From Liolophura sinensis (taxonomy: Eukaryota > Mollusca > Polyplacophora > Chitonida > Chitonidae), in contig NC_088302.1 of the NCBI RefSeq assembly GCF_032854445.1, positions 53,972,046 through 54,036,045 of the forward strand: DNA of 64,000 nucleotides, given 5' to 3'. This document shows, piece by piece, positions 11,430 through 22,959 of the stretch. Position numbers and translations under genes: made by a program. Position 1 is the stretch's first letter, and each line of letters opens with the position of its first letter. Below the pieces are notes generated by a model that was not told where the DNA came from, searched no databases, and saw nothing but the letters and a program-made list of their open reading frames with translations.

Positions 11430-12500
11430 TTCTGTTCAAAGCCCTAATTTCCAGCGCACAATCCGCCGTTTTTAATGTAAATTCTGGACATTCAAAATTA
11501 ACGAAGTAATCTATACACCATATTGACATGGTTTCATTGCAATATGAAAACGATGGAGATATATGACTGATGCGTCAAGTATAAAGCACCGCAACATTTT
11601 TCCATTTATATTTGAAAGAAAAAGTAGGACGGTTATAGTTTTTTTGGTTAAATCCTCACAGTATAGCGATGCTTCATGGGGTCTTTGCAATAGACAAAGC
11701 TGAACTGTTTTTGAATATAGAGGTGGTAAAATATATTGATTGCTATCTTCACAGGCAAAGAGGCACAAAAAGGCCACCAGCCGTCTCTGTCTCTAAACAC
11801 AGTGAGCTTAAATACTCTCTCGTCTCGCTTCCTACTATCAGTGATCACTTTGTCTGGACATCAGGAAGACTTAGAAGCGGGGATTCACACAGTGAGTGTG
11901 ACTAATACTCTCCGAACAAAATTTGACTTTCTTCATATCGCTTCTCCATACATTATTTCAGAATACCGAGAGAGAATCACTTATACCCGCACAGATGACA
12001 CTACCCCCTCTATTCAATCGTTCTCAGGCGGGATATACTGAATTTGATGTCCTCAAGAAGCTAACTTAATAAATCGCCATTGCTTGCTAAATTATCCAAA
12101 ACTATCACAGAAATAACTCGACTGCAACACGAAGTCAAAGTTATATCAAATTATGAAAAATTTGAGAAGCGAGGAACTAATCTATCCAGGCTTCAGATAA
12201 TTATTATTGTTTTTCATTTTGGTAAACTGAGGAGGGCTTTTCCTATACTCCAACAAATGTGTGCAAACCGTTACACAAACTACATATGACTCTGGAAAAT
12301 GTAGATCAAACACGTTCTATCCAGTGCTCCTCTCAGTTCCCCAAACGTTTGTGTTTTGCACAAATAATTTATGCATCATGCATTCACTGAAATCACAAAG
12401 TGTTTTGACCTTGATAGATAGATACCGGTATGTCCATTATATATTTACTTAATCAGTTTGATAAAAAAAATTCTGCCACTTTTTTTGTCTATGTAATTAG
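11430..12500 (+). repeat. R1 repeat, copy E
   Basis: 11440-11650 matches 9080-9310 (ACATGGTTTCATTGCA, GATGGAGA, TTTATATTTGAAAG). 11790-12500 matches 9650-10390 in the same order (AAACACAGTGAGCTTAAA, GAATTTGATGTCCTCAAGAA, AGTCAAAGTTATATC, GCGAGGAACTAATCTATCC, TTTTGCACAAATAATTTATG). Copies D and E lie head to tail about 2.2-2.4 kb apart, which suggests local duplication. Confidence 0.75.
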
Positions 12501-13659
12501 ATTCACGTTATTGCCTAATCGATTTACTTAAACTGGGGTATAACCTTGTATGAGAATGGTAATGAAGGAATGTCATGCTGTATGTCATGTTATATACATT
12601 CTCATAAATTAGCGGCTTGATGGAGAAACTTTCCTGTATAAAGTAATTCGGTCCCAAGCTGTACACTCTGTTCTTCATTCGTGCCTATGTGATGTGTTTT
12701 GTGAGAAAACTCATTATGTAAAGCTTGTGAATTTCAAGAGAACAATTGTTAACCCAGCTTGGGTGAATTCTGGTTGTCACTTTTCGGAGAAAGCTACCTA
12801 ACTGAAATTAGCAAAACAAAATAGTTGTGAATTCCGCTTGTCACTTTGCGAAACTACCTGACTGAAATTAGGAAAAGAAAATAGTTGTGATTTCGGATTC
12901 TCACTTTGCGGAGAAAGCTACCTAACTGAAATTAGGAAAACACAATAGTTGTTCATTTCAAAAAGCGTTTGAAGCTGCGCCCAAAAATGACTCACCATTC
13001 TTGTAACCATCCAAAGTACATCTACAACCTACAAACCTAGCTCGAGTACTTTCTAGTCTTGAGCCGAAGTCCTGATCACTCAATTTAATCATTCTAATCT
13101 TACCATGTTAGATTTTCATAGGCTGTATTGAAAAAACTATACATTGGACTTCCCGAGTTATTTATTAGGTGATTTTAATACTTTATGACCAAGATTTATG
13201 ACCAAAGTCAGCATATTTTGATATGTACACATTAAAGATTTTCCCGGTTTAACAAAGATGAAATAGAGGAGGAATGGTGTGGAAAAAGGTAAAGATTCAA
13301 GTTCGCTAGAAGGTGATGATAAACGAGTTCATATGACAACATGAAAACATGACTGATTATCAGAGTCGGAATTCAGACATCTCCCACTGTGGTTTATGAA
13401 CTTACTTATATGACTGTTGACCTCTACTCTGTATACTCCAGGACAGACTCGTGGGTGGGCCAGACTTTGACCGGGAGCGTTCAGAGAAACCTCTACTCCC
13501 ATTAAGCATACTCACTACAGTGCAATAATATCATTACATTATGAAAAGCATTTCTATCTCTATTGTAGCGATGGGTGTTTTGTTAGACTGTACTTGTCTA
13601 TTTGCCATTGGAACACCTGATATCCCAGGGAAACTATATGTGTGCATGTACATGTACGT
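12501..13659. other. Unassigned sequence with a short about 62-bp triplication
   Basis: 12765-12955 holds three diverged tandem units of about 62 bp, marked by GTCACTTTTCGG or GTCACTTTGCG at 12775, 12838 and 12899, each followed by CTGAAATTAG and AAATAGTTGTG. No coding potential is recognised in the rest. Confidence 0.6.
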
Positions 13660-13980
13660 ATGAGTGGGGTTTAAACGTCGTATTTTTCAGTCAGATGACG
13701 ACGAGGAATCATAAGGTGTGTGTACATATGTTGTGGTAGGGCGAGCCCATATCACCAAAGTGCTGCCGCCACTGAAACATCATGCGGAAGACATCAAAGA
13801 TGACACCCCACCCAGTCAAATGATACTGACACCGGGCCAACCAGTCCTGTTTCCTTTCTAACATCTCAATGCTGAGGACCAAGCGAGACAAAGTCTTTGG
13901 TTTGGCCCGACCCGGTTTTGATCCCAGGTTTCCTGATTTCAGGCGGACGCTCTAATCATTAGGCCAACGAAGCGATGCCC
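13660..13980 (-). mobile_element. SINE-B, near full length
   Basis: On the minus strand the head is tRNA-like: TTGGCCTAATGATTAGAGCG (A-box region) and GGGATCAAAACCGGG (B-box region). The body carries CATGATGTTTCAGTGGCGG, and the 3' end is GACTGAAAAATACGACGTTT followed by AAACCCC, the SINE-B tail. Such elements are transcribed by RNA polymerase III from the internal promoter and copied by a LINE reverse transcriptase; that is family knowledge, not shown here. Confidence 0.75.
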
Positions 13981-14209
13981 AGACAGACTAGGGGCCTTTC
14001 ACAAAGCGTTGAACTGAATGCATCGGTAAGACTTGTTTCTTCTCCGCTACAATAGAGAATATGGGAGTTTGATCAAGCTGGATAATGGGAGGATTTTTTT
14101 CAGATTTTAACTTATCTGATGTTTGCATAGTTTAGATCTGGCCCCTTTAGTTTATAACAGTTTGAGTATGTCGACTCAAATGGCGAAAGAAGACCACTCC
14201 CTCTGTATG

Positions 14210-14600
14210 ATGTGTTAAAGTTATAATGGCAAACGTAACGAATGAACAGCACTTGTGCACGCGTCATAAAGGAATACACACTTACGTGGAACTCATGGAG
14301 GTTAACACAACTCCAGCTGTGTCATTTACATGTGAACACAGCTAATTTCCTATTTTCAACCTGGGGGTTCAGGTGAGATTGGGAGGTCTGAAGACAACCA
14401 GCAAAACGAGCCAGTCGGGACTTCCAGCTGTGCAACCTTATAGCTTCAGATGAACGTGGAAATTGTACACAGCTCATGAGGTTAGGTTTTGGTGATTGAA
14501 GGCAATACAAGATTGTTCCTCTCGAAATAGAATATAGATTTTCCTGTTTGTAGGCGTTGAATGGCATACACCGGAAACCCTTGGATCAGAAAAAATGAGA
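14210..14600 (+). repeat. R4 dispersed repeat, copy 2
   Basis: Matches 21110-21515 on the same strand and 29440-29745 on the opposite strand. Shared landmarks are ATTTACATGTGAACA, GAGCCAGTCGGGACTTCCAG, CTCATGAGGTTAGGT and TTTCCTGTTTGTAGG. It is not coding as far as can be seen. Confidence 0.75.
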
Positions 14601-14799
14601 CATAATCTCTGTATAAATCCCTACAACTACCTGAGGAGTCTGGACCATTCATCGTAGAGTCTACAGATATCGGAATGACACTCTGTACACGCTGACTTCA
14701 TAATTCCGTCGTTAGCTGATTTGATGCATTGATTTTACTGCCAATAATAAAGAAAAAGAAAGACGGAATCATGTAGTTGAATTAAATGTGGTATTGTGA

Positions 14800-15130
14800 A
14801 ACGTGAAAATTTATCATGCTAACCGTTAACCATTTAAAGTGTTTCCTTCTGCTTAGTGCACAATGGGAATTAACAAATGTATTTTACATCGTATACTAAT
14901 GTCTTTTTGTGACTATTGCAGATATTTGCACATGAACAGGTCTTTAATAAACAATAGTGACGATCCCTGGAAATAAGAAACATGTTGTTCCTTTTGCCTT
15001 GAATGAATGTGGCCTGACAATATAAACCTCTTCAACAACCGGTCTGCTTTGGCTCATCCGGTTTTACCAAGAGCATAATTAGGCCTTAGTCTGGGCTAGG
15101 AAAAGCTAAGGCGTTACAAACTGAAAAGTA
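14800..15130 (-). repeat. R7 dispersed repeat, inverted copy
   Basis: Read on the minus strand, this matches 33300-33600: GGTTTATATTGTCAGGCCAC, GGAACAACATGTTTC, CGTCACTATTGTTTATTAAA and TACGATGTAAAA. It lies directly upstream of R1 copy B. Confidence 0.65.
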
Positions 15131-15289
15131 AAGAGACTTCCTAAGAAATGAAGCCAGGATAGTTATCCTATCGGGATCACGACGCACTGACACCCTGAGG
15201 AAATGCGTTATAGAGCTTGTCTTGATTATTTGTGGCTGTCTTGAAGTAATACGGTTAGTCTGTGAAGATGGAGCGACCACGTGGAGATA

Positions 15290-17335
15290 CAGGTCATTCG
15301 CTTGTCACCACTAAAGATTCGGACACAAAAGTGGTCACACGCTTGTCACCACTAAAGATTCGGACACAAAAGTGGTCACACCCTTGTCACCACTAAAGAT
15401 TCGGACACAAAAGTGGTCACACCCTTGTCACCACTAAAGATTCGGACACAAAAGTGGTCACACCCTTGTCACCACTAAAGATTCGGACACAAAAGTGGTC
15501 ACAGCCTTGTCACCACTAAAGATTCGGGCACAAAAGCGGTCACACGCTTGTCACCACTAAAGATTCGGACACAAAAGTGGTCACACCCTTGTCACCACTA
15601 AAGATTCGGACACAAAAGTGGTCACACCCCTGTCACCACTAAAGATTCGGACACAAAAGTGGTCACACCCTTGTCACCACTAAAGATTCGGACACAAAAG
15701 TGGTCACACGCTTGTCACCACTAAAGATTCGGACACAAAAGTGGTCACACGCTTGTCACCACTAAAGATTCGGACACAAAAGTGGTCACACGCTTGTCAC
15801 AACTAAAGATTCGGACACAAAAGTGGTCACAACCTTGACACCACTAAAGATTCGGACACAAAAGTGGTCACACGCTTGTCACCACTAAAGATTCGGACAC
15901 AAAAGTGGTCACACGCTTGTCACCACTAAAGATTCGGACACAAAAGTGGTCACTAAAGATTCGGACACAAAAGTGGTCACACGCTTGTCACCACTAAAGA
16001 TTCGGACACAAAAGTGGTCACACGCTTGTCACCACTAAAGATTCGGACACAAAAGTGGTCACACGCTTGTCACCACTAAAGATTCGGACACAAAAGTGGT
16101 CACTAAAGATTCGGACACAAAAGTGGTCACACGCTTGTCACCACTAAAGATTCGGACACAAAAGTGGTCACACGCTTGTCACCACTAAAGATTCGGACAC
16201 AAAAGTGGTTACTAAAGATTCGGACACAGAAGTGGTCACACCCCTGTCACCACTACAGATTTGGACACAAAAGTGGTCATACCCTTGTCACCACTAAAGA
16301 TTCGGACACAAAAGCCGTCACACGCTTGTCACCACTAAAGATTCGGACACAGAAGTGGTCACACGCTTGTCACCACTAAAGATTCGGACACAAAAGTGGT
16401 CACACGCTTGTCACCACTAAAGATTCGGACACAAAAGTGGTCACAACCTTGACACCACTAAAGATTCGGACACAAAAGTGGTCACAGCCTTGTCACCACT
16501 AAAGATTCGGACATAAAAGTGGTCACACGCTTGTCACCACTAAAGATTCGGACACAAAAGTGGTCACTAAAGATTCGGACACAAAAGTGGTCACACTCTT
16601 GTCACCACTAAAGATTCGGACACAAAAGTGGTCACACGCTTGTCACCACTAAAGATTCGGACACAAAAGTGGCCACAACCTTGCCACCACTAAAGATTCG
16701 GACACAAAAGTGGTCACACGCTTTTCACCACTAAAGATTCGGACAAAAAAGTGGTCACAACCTTGTCACCACTAAAGATTCGGACACAAAAGTGGTCACA
16801 ACCTTGACACCACTAAAGATTCGGACACAAAAGTGGTCACACGCTTGTCACCACTAAAGATTCGGACACAAAAGTGGTCACAACCTTGTCACCACTAAAG
16901 ATTCGGACACAAAAGTGGTCACAACCTTGACACCACTAAAGATTCGGACACAAAAGTGGTCACACGCTTGTCACCACTAAAGATTCGGACACAAAAGTGG
17001 TCACAACCTTGTCACCACTAAAGATTCGGACACAAAAGTGGCCACAACCTTGCCACCACTAAAGAGTCGGACACAAAAGTGGTCACACGCTTGTCACCAC
17101 CAAAGATTCGGACACAAAAGTGGTCACAGCCTTGTCACCACTAAAGATTCGGACACAAAAGTGGTCACACTCTTGTCACCACTAAAGATTCTGGCACAAA
17201 AGTGGTCACACCCCTGTCGCCACTAAAGATTCGGACACAAAAGTGGTCACAGCCTTGTCACCACTAAAGATTCGGGCACAAAAGTGGTCACACCCCTGTC
17301 ACCACTAAAGATTCGGACACAAAAGTGGTCATTTT
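15290..17335 (+). repeat. 41-bp minisatellite, about 50 units
   Basis: The unit is 41 bp: TCACCACTAAAGATTCGGAC, then ACAAAAGTGGTCACACGCTT, then G. Variants include CACCC, CAACC and CAGCC ends, and 27-bp units lacking the CACGCTTGTCAC part at about 15946, 16096, 16205 and 16558. The first two of those lie 150 bp apart, indicating a 150-bp higher-order unit. Flanks match R1 copy A on both sides (15255-15300 with 1045-1090; 17336-17400 with 1117-1210), where only one unit-equivalent exists, so the array expanded inside R1 copy B. Confidence 0.95.
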
Positions 17336-18029
17336 CCCACTAGGAATAAATGTTTCAACTCGCTTGTGAACTCGTTCTGGTAAATTATCACTGATCTGAT
17401 TGATATTGGTGTTCATGAATATTCTAAAGAAACCCTGTAATCTCTGGCAATGAATCATTAATAATGATAACACACTACGTGTATTTGTATTAATTCAGGT
17501 TCCTATCCGACCTTTCCTGGTTCGGCTGGGGCTTATAGTCAAGGGGTTTGTCAAGAACCTGGCCAAGGTTAGCGTCGAGTTTGTTAAAAAAATCTCTCAA
17601 ACATCAATCAAATACATGTTTTATTTCCAAATTGTAGCTTGAAATCAAGAACCAAGAAAGAATGTGTACAGCTTTTCCGTGGTTAACTGGGAGTTGAATG
17701 CGTTTTCTGTAGGTCTCGGGAATTTACTACACAAGACTCGTCCAATTCCACAGCTCTCACCCATTCCTACACGGTGCGGGACTACTTCATTCAATCAGGA
17801 CAACTACCCACTGAGGCCGATGAGGGCTAGTCTTATACTGCTGCTTTGTGTCCAGCAAAATAGAAAGACTTAATATTTTCTACCAGTTCTGTAAAACGTA
17901 AGCTGGAAGAATATGCAACGATTAATCGCTGGAATTAAGTGTCTCGTTTAATTAAGCTAAAGAAACAATTTTACCAGGAGGCTTGTCTACTGCCGTTACC
18001 CGTTATCCAACCCTGCAGACGTTTGTCTG

Positions 18030-18031
<2 letters not shown>
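17336..18031 (+). repeat. R1 repeat, copy B, upstream modules
   Basis: 17336-17660 matches 1117-2010 of copy A in patches (AATAAATGTTTCAACTCGCT, GGTTCGGCTGGGGCTTA, AAATACATGTTTTATTTCC). 17930-18030 matches 23055-23290 (AAACAATTTTAC, GGCTTGTCTAC, AGACGTTTGTCTGG). Confidence 0.65.

Positions 18032-18098
<67 letters not shown>
18032..18098. repeat. (TA)n microsatellite in R1 copy B
   Basis: A pure TA run of about 33 dinucleotides. It falls at the place in R1 where copy A carries the 55-bp array and copy C carries a single 55-bp-like unit. Confidence 0.97.
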
Positions 18099-18100
<2 letters not shown>

Positions 18101-19115
18101 GTTGTGAACGGCATATTATCTGGGCGTCTGTAGACGCGACCTTCTCAGATCGGAATACAGAACATTTCACGTGATCTTAGCACCAGTCGTCGGTTTGCCA
18201 GTGACATGACCCTTTTGTGCTTACATATACATACACACATACATACATACATACATACATGCATACATACATACATACATACATATGCCTACATACGAAC
18301 CTATGGAAGATAAAACTTTGATGTTGCATTGATTGTTTTCCTAAGCGTGCTGGCCCAGAACATGTATCATATAGATTCACAGTCATGTTTTAGCTGTCCT
18401 AAGCACTCATCAGCACAATCCCTGGTCATGTGACGATAGTGAAGATAGTGAAAACGAAGCAAATTTAACCTTGGTGAGTTTCACTGAAGGAGATTTTAGC
18501 ATAAAATATGATAAATATAAAATAACTTTTGGGTAAGAAATTATTTCTTGGAAAGTAATCAGGATGTATCTAGTCTTCAGACATGAAAGTTTCCATACCC
18601 TGTAGCACTTCAAACTCTTGCTCCATGTTAATTGTCCCATTCTGCTCCTTGAAACTATGAATTGAGACAATAATCCGTGATACATATTTAAGTATTGGTT
18701 CGCGATGCGGGCAATGCTTAGTTTAGTCACATAGCATTCACTGATTCAGCTTTTCTAGCCCGTTGATCTCAGATAATGTCTCTTATACAGTCAATCACAT
18801 TTCTCACCTACTCAATATTCGCCAGCCTGCTGTACAAATAGGGTATTTAGGCTGATGAATTCTCACCAGGTTAGTGAATCGTCAATTGCGACCAGACATC
18901 GTTAATTAAAGAACACCGATTGCTCAGGGGCTTCTCCCAGCTCACACTTAATCCCAGTTGGTAGAAAGCTATTTACCTGGACGATCAAGAGTAATAAATT
19001 TATAAATTTAAGACCAGCCGCTTAAGAGGCAGTGTATTAGCTAGGCAGTGAATGGTATTTGTCTTAGTGTCTAAAGGAAGATGTCGATACGCTGTTATTA
19101 TCTCTAGACACATAA
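18099..19115 (+). repeat. R1 repeat, copy B, middle modules
   Basis: 18099-18215 matches 4135-4215 and 23297-23400 (GATCGGAATACAG, AGTCGTCGGTTTGCC). 18745-19110 matches 24030-24620 (CTGCTGTACAAAT, GTGAATCGTCAATT, GGGGCTTCTCCCAG, ACGATCAAGAGTAAT, CAGTGAATGGTATTTGTCTT). Only one unit of the 48-bp sequence amplified in copy C is present, near 18870-18905. Confidence 0.75.
18218..18292. repeat. (CATA)n microsatellite
   Basis: Imperfect tetranucleotide run of CATA with CATG and CACA interruptions, within R1 copy B. Confidence 0.95.
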
Positions 19116-19139
19116 CTCCAAGGTGTTAATGTCTTAATA

Positions 19140-19192
19140 GGTCTGATATTTATACTCAGACGGTTAAACCGCAAGCACTCACTCACTCACTA
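19140..19192 (+). mobile_element. SINE-B tail remnant
   Basis: Ends with ACGGTTAAACCGCAAGCACT followed by CACTCACTCAC, like the 3' end of the complete SINE-B at 41132-41496. No head or body is present, and no clear target-site duplication was found. Confidence 0.5.
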
Positions 19193-19229
19193 ACTATATT
19201 CAGGAGGTACCATATTTACACGACGGTTT

Positions 19230-19535
19230 TCTCCAGGCTCTCATAGAGGACTTGAGTGACCGGAAGTAAAATGTTTTTGACTAAGGAATTAAACGCAAAT
19301 CATATAAAACAGACATTATAACGTGGGCACACTTTTAGGGCCCATCTGAAATGATCTGTTTAGGAATCAAAAGCTGAATTGTTTACGAACACATGGGCGA
19401 TAAGAATAATAATTGTTGTTATCGCACGAACAGAGCCACAAGAAGCGTGGGAACGTGAAATACTAGTCTATAACGCGTAAGTTTTGGAGTCTGGTCCCTC
19501 CGTGTGTGTCAGCATAAATTCCGTTACTTATACTA
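19230..19535 (+). repeat. R1 repeat, copy B, distal module
   Basis: Matches 6040-6260 and 25160-25390 (GGCTCTCATAGAGGACTTGA, TTAGGGCCCATCTGAAATG, AAAAGCTGAATTGTTTACGA, TTATCGCACGAACAGAG). Confidence 0.7.
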
Positions 19536-19539
19536 GTGT

Positions 19540-19745
19540 CCAAACCTCTATTGAAATAATTTACGCCCATTCAAACAATTACCTCAATAGGGGTTGCAGT
19601 CGCAATAATTCTTGCAACTGCAAACCCTATTGAAATAGTTTTTCATTAGGGGTTGCAACTGCAACTCATATTGAAGTAATTGTTTCGACAGCAAGCCCTA
19701 CTTTGTTTTACATTTATGAACCTTATTGAAATAAGTCGACTAGAC
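19540..19745. repeat. Short palindromic repeats, CCTATTGAAATA modules
   Basis: Alternating direct and inverted copies of a module containing AACCCTATTGAAATA and TCAATAGGGGTTGCA. A related pair lies at 21010-21100 (ACCCCTATTGAAGTAATTG, CAGTAGGGGTTGC). The layout resembles ends of a small hairpin-type element or MITE remnant. Confidence 0.5.
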
Positions 19746-20533
19746 ACCAAGTTATGTTCGTTTGAATGTTATATTTGTTAGTACTGCGTAAAATTGTAAT
19801 ATTGCTAGGTTTGATATTCAAAGGAGTTTGTACATAGGTTTAGGGTGATAAGTACATTTATACGAATTCTTTTCAAACAGAAAATTATAACAAAGTTGTG
19901 CTGTGTAACAGAGACGTCCAGATACATGTGGTACCATTTTAATACTTTTAGATGTGGTATTTTTGTTTCTTGGGTCTCATCTGTTTCTGTCTTTTTAAAG
20001 AGTAAACTACTGAGGTGCATGTGATCAGTGAACAAATTCAATATTCGCCCTTCCATCGTCTGCTCCATAGCATAGAGTAATTTCCATTTTAATATTCAAT
20101 GGCTTCTAATACCCATTGAATGACTTACGGTAGATCTTATGCTTTCCAGAGACTCCCACTGTAAATCTGGCCTTCTCCAATTTCTATTATGTTTTATCTA
20201 TTGCATTCTGTGTTTAAATAACTATTCTTGATTGTTGATGAGACGAATCTCCTTAATGATCTCTTCTAATTTGTGAACATCATTAGTGATGATTGTTTAT
20301 TTGTGCTAGTTAAAAGGTGACTTGACAGCAGAAAGACTATTCAAACGGGGCAAATCCTTTGTACTTGCTTGTTTAAGTATAAAAGAGCATGAGGTTGCAA
20401 AGGCGTCAATAGCGCTGAGAAATTCAGTTTCGCTTTATGAAACTTAATGTCGGTTGTTTTCACTGGACTAAAGTTGGTTTAGTTGATTGATTGATCGATT
20501 GGTTTATAGGGGTTGAGTACAGTTAAGGCTACA
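19746..20533. other. No recognised feature
   Basis: AT-rich sequence; no repeat or coding signature found. Confidence 0.4.
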
Positions 20534-20795
<262 letters not shown>

Positions 20796-20999
20796 CACCG
20801 AATTCAGCAAGTTGTGTGAACATGACAGAGCAGAGCTACCGCAAAGCAGGAGTTTCAGTAATATTTAAGCCACCCTGCCCAATGCCACTAAGGCGTCATG
20901 GAAAAGCTTCAACAGCTCAAAACATTTGTAGAAAATAAAACAGTTTCTGATATTTAGAGTACGTGATTTTCTATCAGTTAGGGAGATAATGTCTTTGAA

Positions 21000-21105
21000 A
21001 CTAATGAAATGATATTTCATTAGGGTTTACGACTACAACCCCTATTGAAGTAATTGTTTCACTGGGGGCAATTTATTTCAGTAGGGGTTGCGACAACTAG
21101 CTATA
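21000..21105. repeat. Short palindromic repeat related to 19540-19745
   Basis: Contains GAAATGATATTTCATTAGGG and inverted CCCCTATTGAAGTAATTG / CAGTAGGGGTTGCGAC motifs. Confidence 0.45.
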
Positions 21106-21109
21106 AGAT

Positions 21110-21515
21110 AGGTTGATGGTTAACGTAACACAGATGGGAAACAGTTGCGCATTCAGCGTAAACGAATGCGCACGTACGTCAGAGTACACTTAGGCATGGA
21201 CTCACAAAGGTTTACATGGTCAGGTGACACATTTACATGTGTACAAGGTTAATTTAACGCCCTAGCCTGGGGATCACGTGGGACTGAGGTGCCTGAAAAC
21301 CACAGGCAATGAGCCAGTCGGGACTTCCAGCTGTGAAGCCTTAAACTGTGAGCCTCAGATGAATATGGAAATTGTATGCAGCTCATGAGATTAGGTGATG
21401 GTGACCTAAGGCAATGCAGGATTGTCCTTCTGGAAATGGGATGTAGACTTCCCTGTTTGTAGGTGGTGACCGACGTACACCGCACACAGTCTCACGGAAA
21501 ACCTTGGGCTCGATC
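21110..21515 (+). repeat. R4 dispersed repeat, copy 3
   Basis: Closest in layout to 14210-14600: CACATTTACATGTGTACA, GAGCCAGTCGGGACTTCCAG, CTCATGAGATTAGGTGATGG, TGTTTGTAGGTGGTGACC and GACGTACACCG. Confidence 0.75.
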
Positions 21516-22049
21516 CATCCCACATAAGCCTTGAAGAAATGATATGCCATCCCTGTAACCCGAACAAGTGGCCGTGGGATATGAATCGTTCATTTAAGAC
21601 TGAGATGGATGATTCTGAAGACGTCAGAATGACGAGGCATGATGGGAGACAAAGCCTCTGTACTCGCTTATTTCATAACTCAGTCCTTAACTTATACGGC
21701 GTTATTCACTCCTTTGCAGGGTACTGTTTTGCGATATAATTTCATTGATTTTTTTGGCAAATAACACCGAAAATAACACCAAAGCAATCTATATAAATAA
21801 TGCATCGTTAAACGTAAGCACTTATATGGCTATTAACCTTGAATTAAAAGTCTTCAACAGAGAAAATGCTTTCCATCCCCCACCCACCCCTCACAAAAAA
21901 AAACAAAACAAACAAACAAACAAAACAAAAAAAAACGACTGTTCGTGTTGTTTCGGGTATATTTTTGCTCTTCATATAAATCGGACAAGTCTAGCGTTTA
22001 AAAGTCATGTCAGAATCGCTTATGGTTCATGCTTGTATTTGTTTGGTTT
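21516..22049. other. Unassigned; start of an uncertain reading frame
   Basis: An ATG-initiated frame opens at 21745 and runs into the following array, ending at 22407 (220 codons). Its first 100 residues are lysine- and asparagine-rich with a poly-K/Q/N stretch over the A-rich run at about 21895-21935. No domain is recognised and I do not call it a gene. Confidence 0.4.
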
Positions 22050-22405
22050 TCGCTGCAAACAGGATTACATGGGCTACACCTGGATGGGCTGCAAACAGGA
22101 CTACATGGGCTACACCTGGATGGGCTGCAAACAGGACAACATGTACTACACCTGGATGGGCTGCAAACAGGACAACATGCACTACACCTGGATGGGCTGC
22201 AAACAGGACTACATGTACTACACCTGGATGGGCTGCAAACAGGACAACATGCACTACACCTGGATGGGCTGCAAACAGGACAACATGCACTACACCTGGA
22301 TGGGCTGCAAACAGGACTACATGTACTACACCTGGATGGGCTGCAAACAGGACTACATGTACTACACCTGGATGGGCTGCAAACAGGACTACATGTACTA
22401 CACGT
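22050..22405 (+). repeat. 36-bp minisatellite, about 10 units
   Basis: The unit is GCTGCAAACAGGACTACATG followed by TACTACACCTGGATGG. Units differ mainly in ACTACATGTAC against ACAACATGCAC. All three forward frames and one reverse frame lack stops; the frame from 21745 reads MGCKQDYMYYTW per unit. Few and mostly two-state substitutions suggest recent expansion. Confidence 0.95.
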
Positions 22406-22449
22406 GAATGGCAGTGGTCAGGTTTGCTGGTTGAGTGACATTGCACAAA

Positions 22450-22810
22450 ATTGTTCTACCTTGGTTACCGGATACTTTGGAGGAACTATCCTGGAGGAAA
22501 CATCACAATGATACACCATGCGGTATTCAATATCGATTTGAATACCTATCTTACCCATTCGTCTAGAACCTTGTGCATTTCCGGCATCACTGAAAACTGT
22601 TGACTGCTCTCTTTGCATGAATCTGCAACTTTCTTAGTTCTTTGGTGATGTTTGTTAGACGTCTTTGGAAGAATTGGCCTTGGAATTATTCACCTGGAAC
22701 GTCCAATTTGGTTGACGGTTGGCATGGGAATGTCGATTTCGACACATATAGATTCCTCTTCCCATAAGCCTGATTGACCTCCTCTGGGTGATACAGTTTT
22801 GAAAACAAAC
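22450..22810 (+). repeat. R3 dispersed repeat, copy 1
   Basis: Matches 30530-30760 and 48560-48790 on the same strand (CATTCGTCTAGAACCTTG, GCATTTCCGGCATCACTG, ACCTGGAACGTCC, GGTTGACGG, TTTCGACACATA). Inverted relatives lie at 37880-38120 and 45040-45150. Confidence 0.7.
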
Positions 22811-22959
22811 ACCACTCCCTACAGAAGGAGATTTTATTCCCAAAGCCTAACTCTTAAAAAGAATTATAGGTAATAGGTAATGTTCAATGTGAAAGAACTT
22901 TTGGCACTGCTCTGATGTGCTCCAAGGATCTCACAGTTTTAGTGAGAACTATCTGCCGG

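Noticed and set aside
13915-13980. Functional tRNA gene on the minus strand
   Set aside because: The tRNA-like sequence is the head of a SINE-B copy and no acceptor stem pairing was evident.
15290-17335. CRISPR-like array
   Set aside because: Units are contiguous with no unique spacers, and the genome context is eukaryotic; it is a minisatellite.
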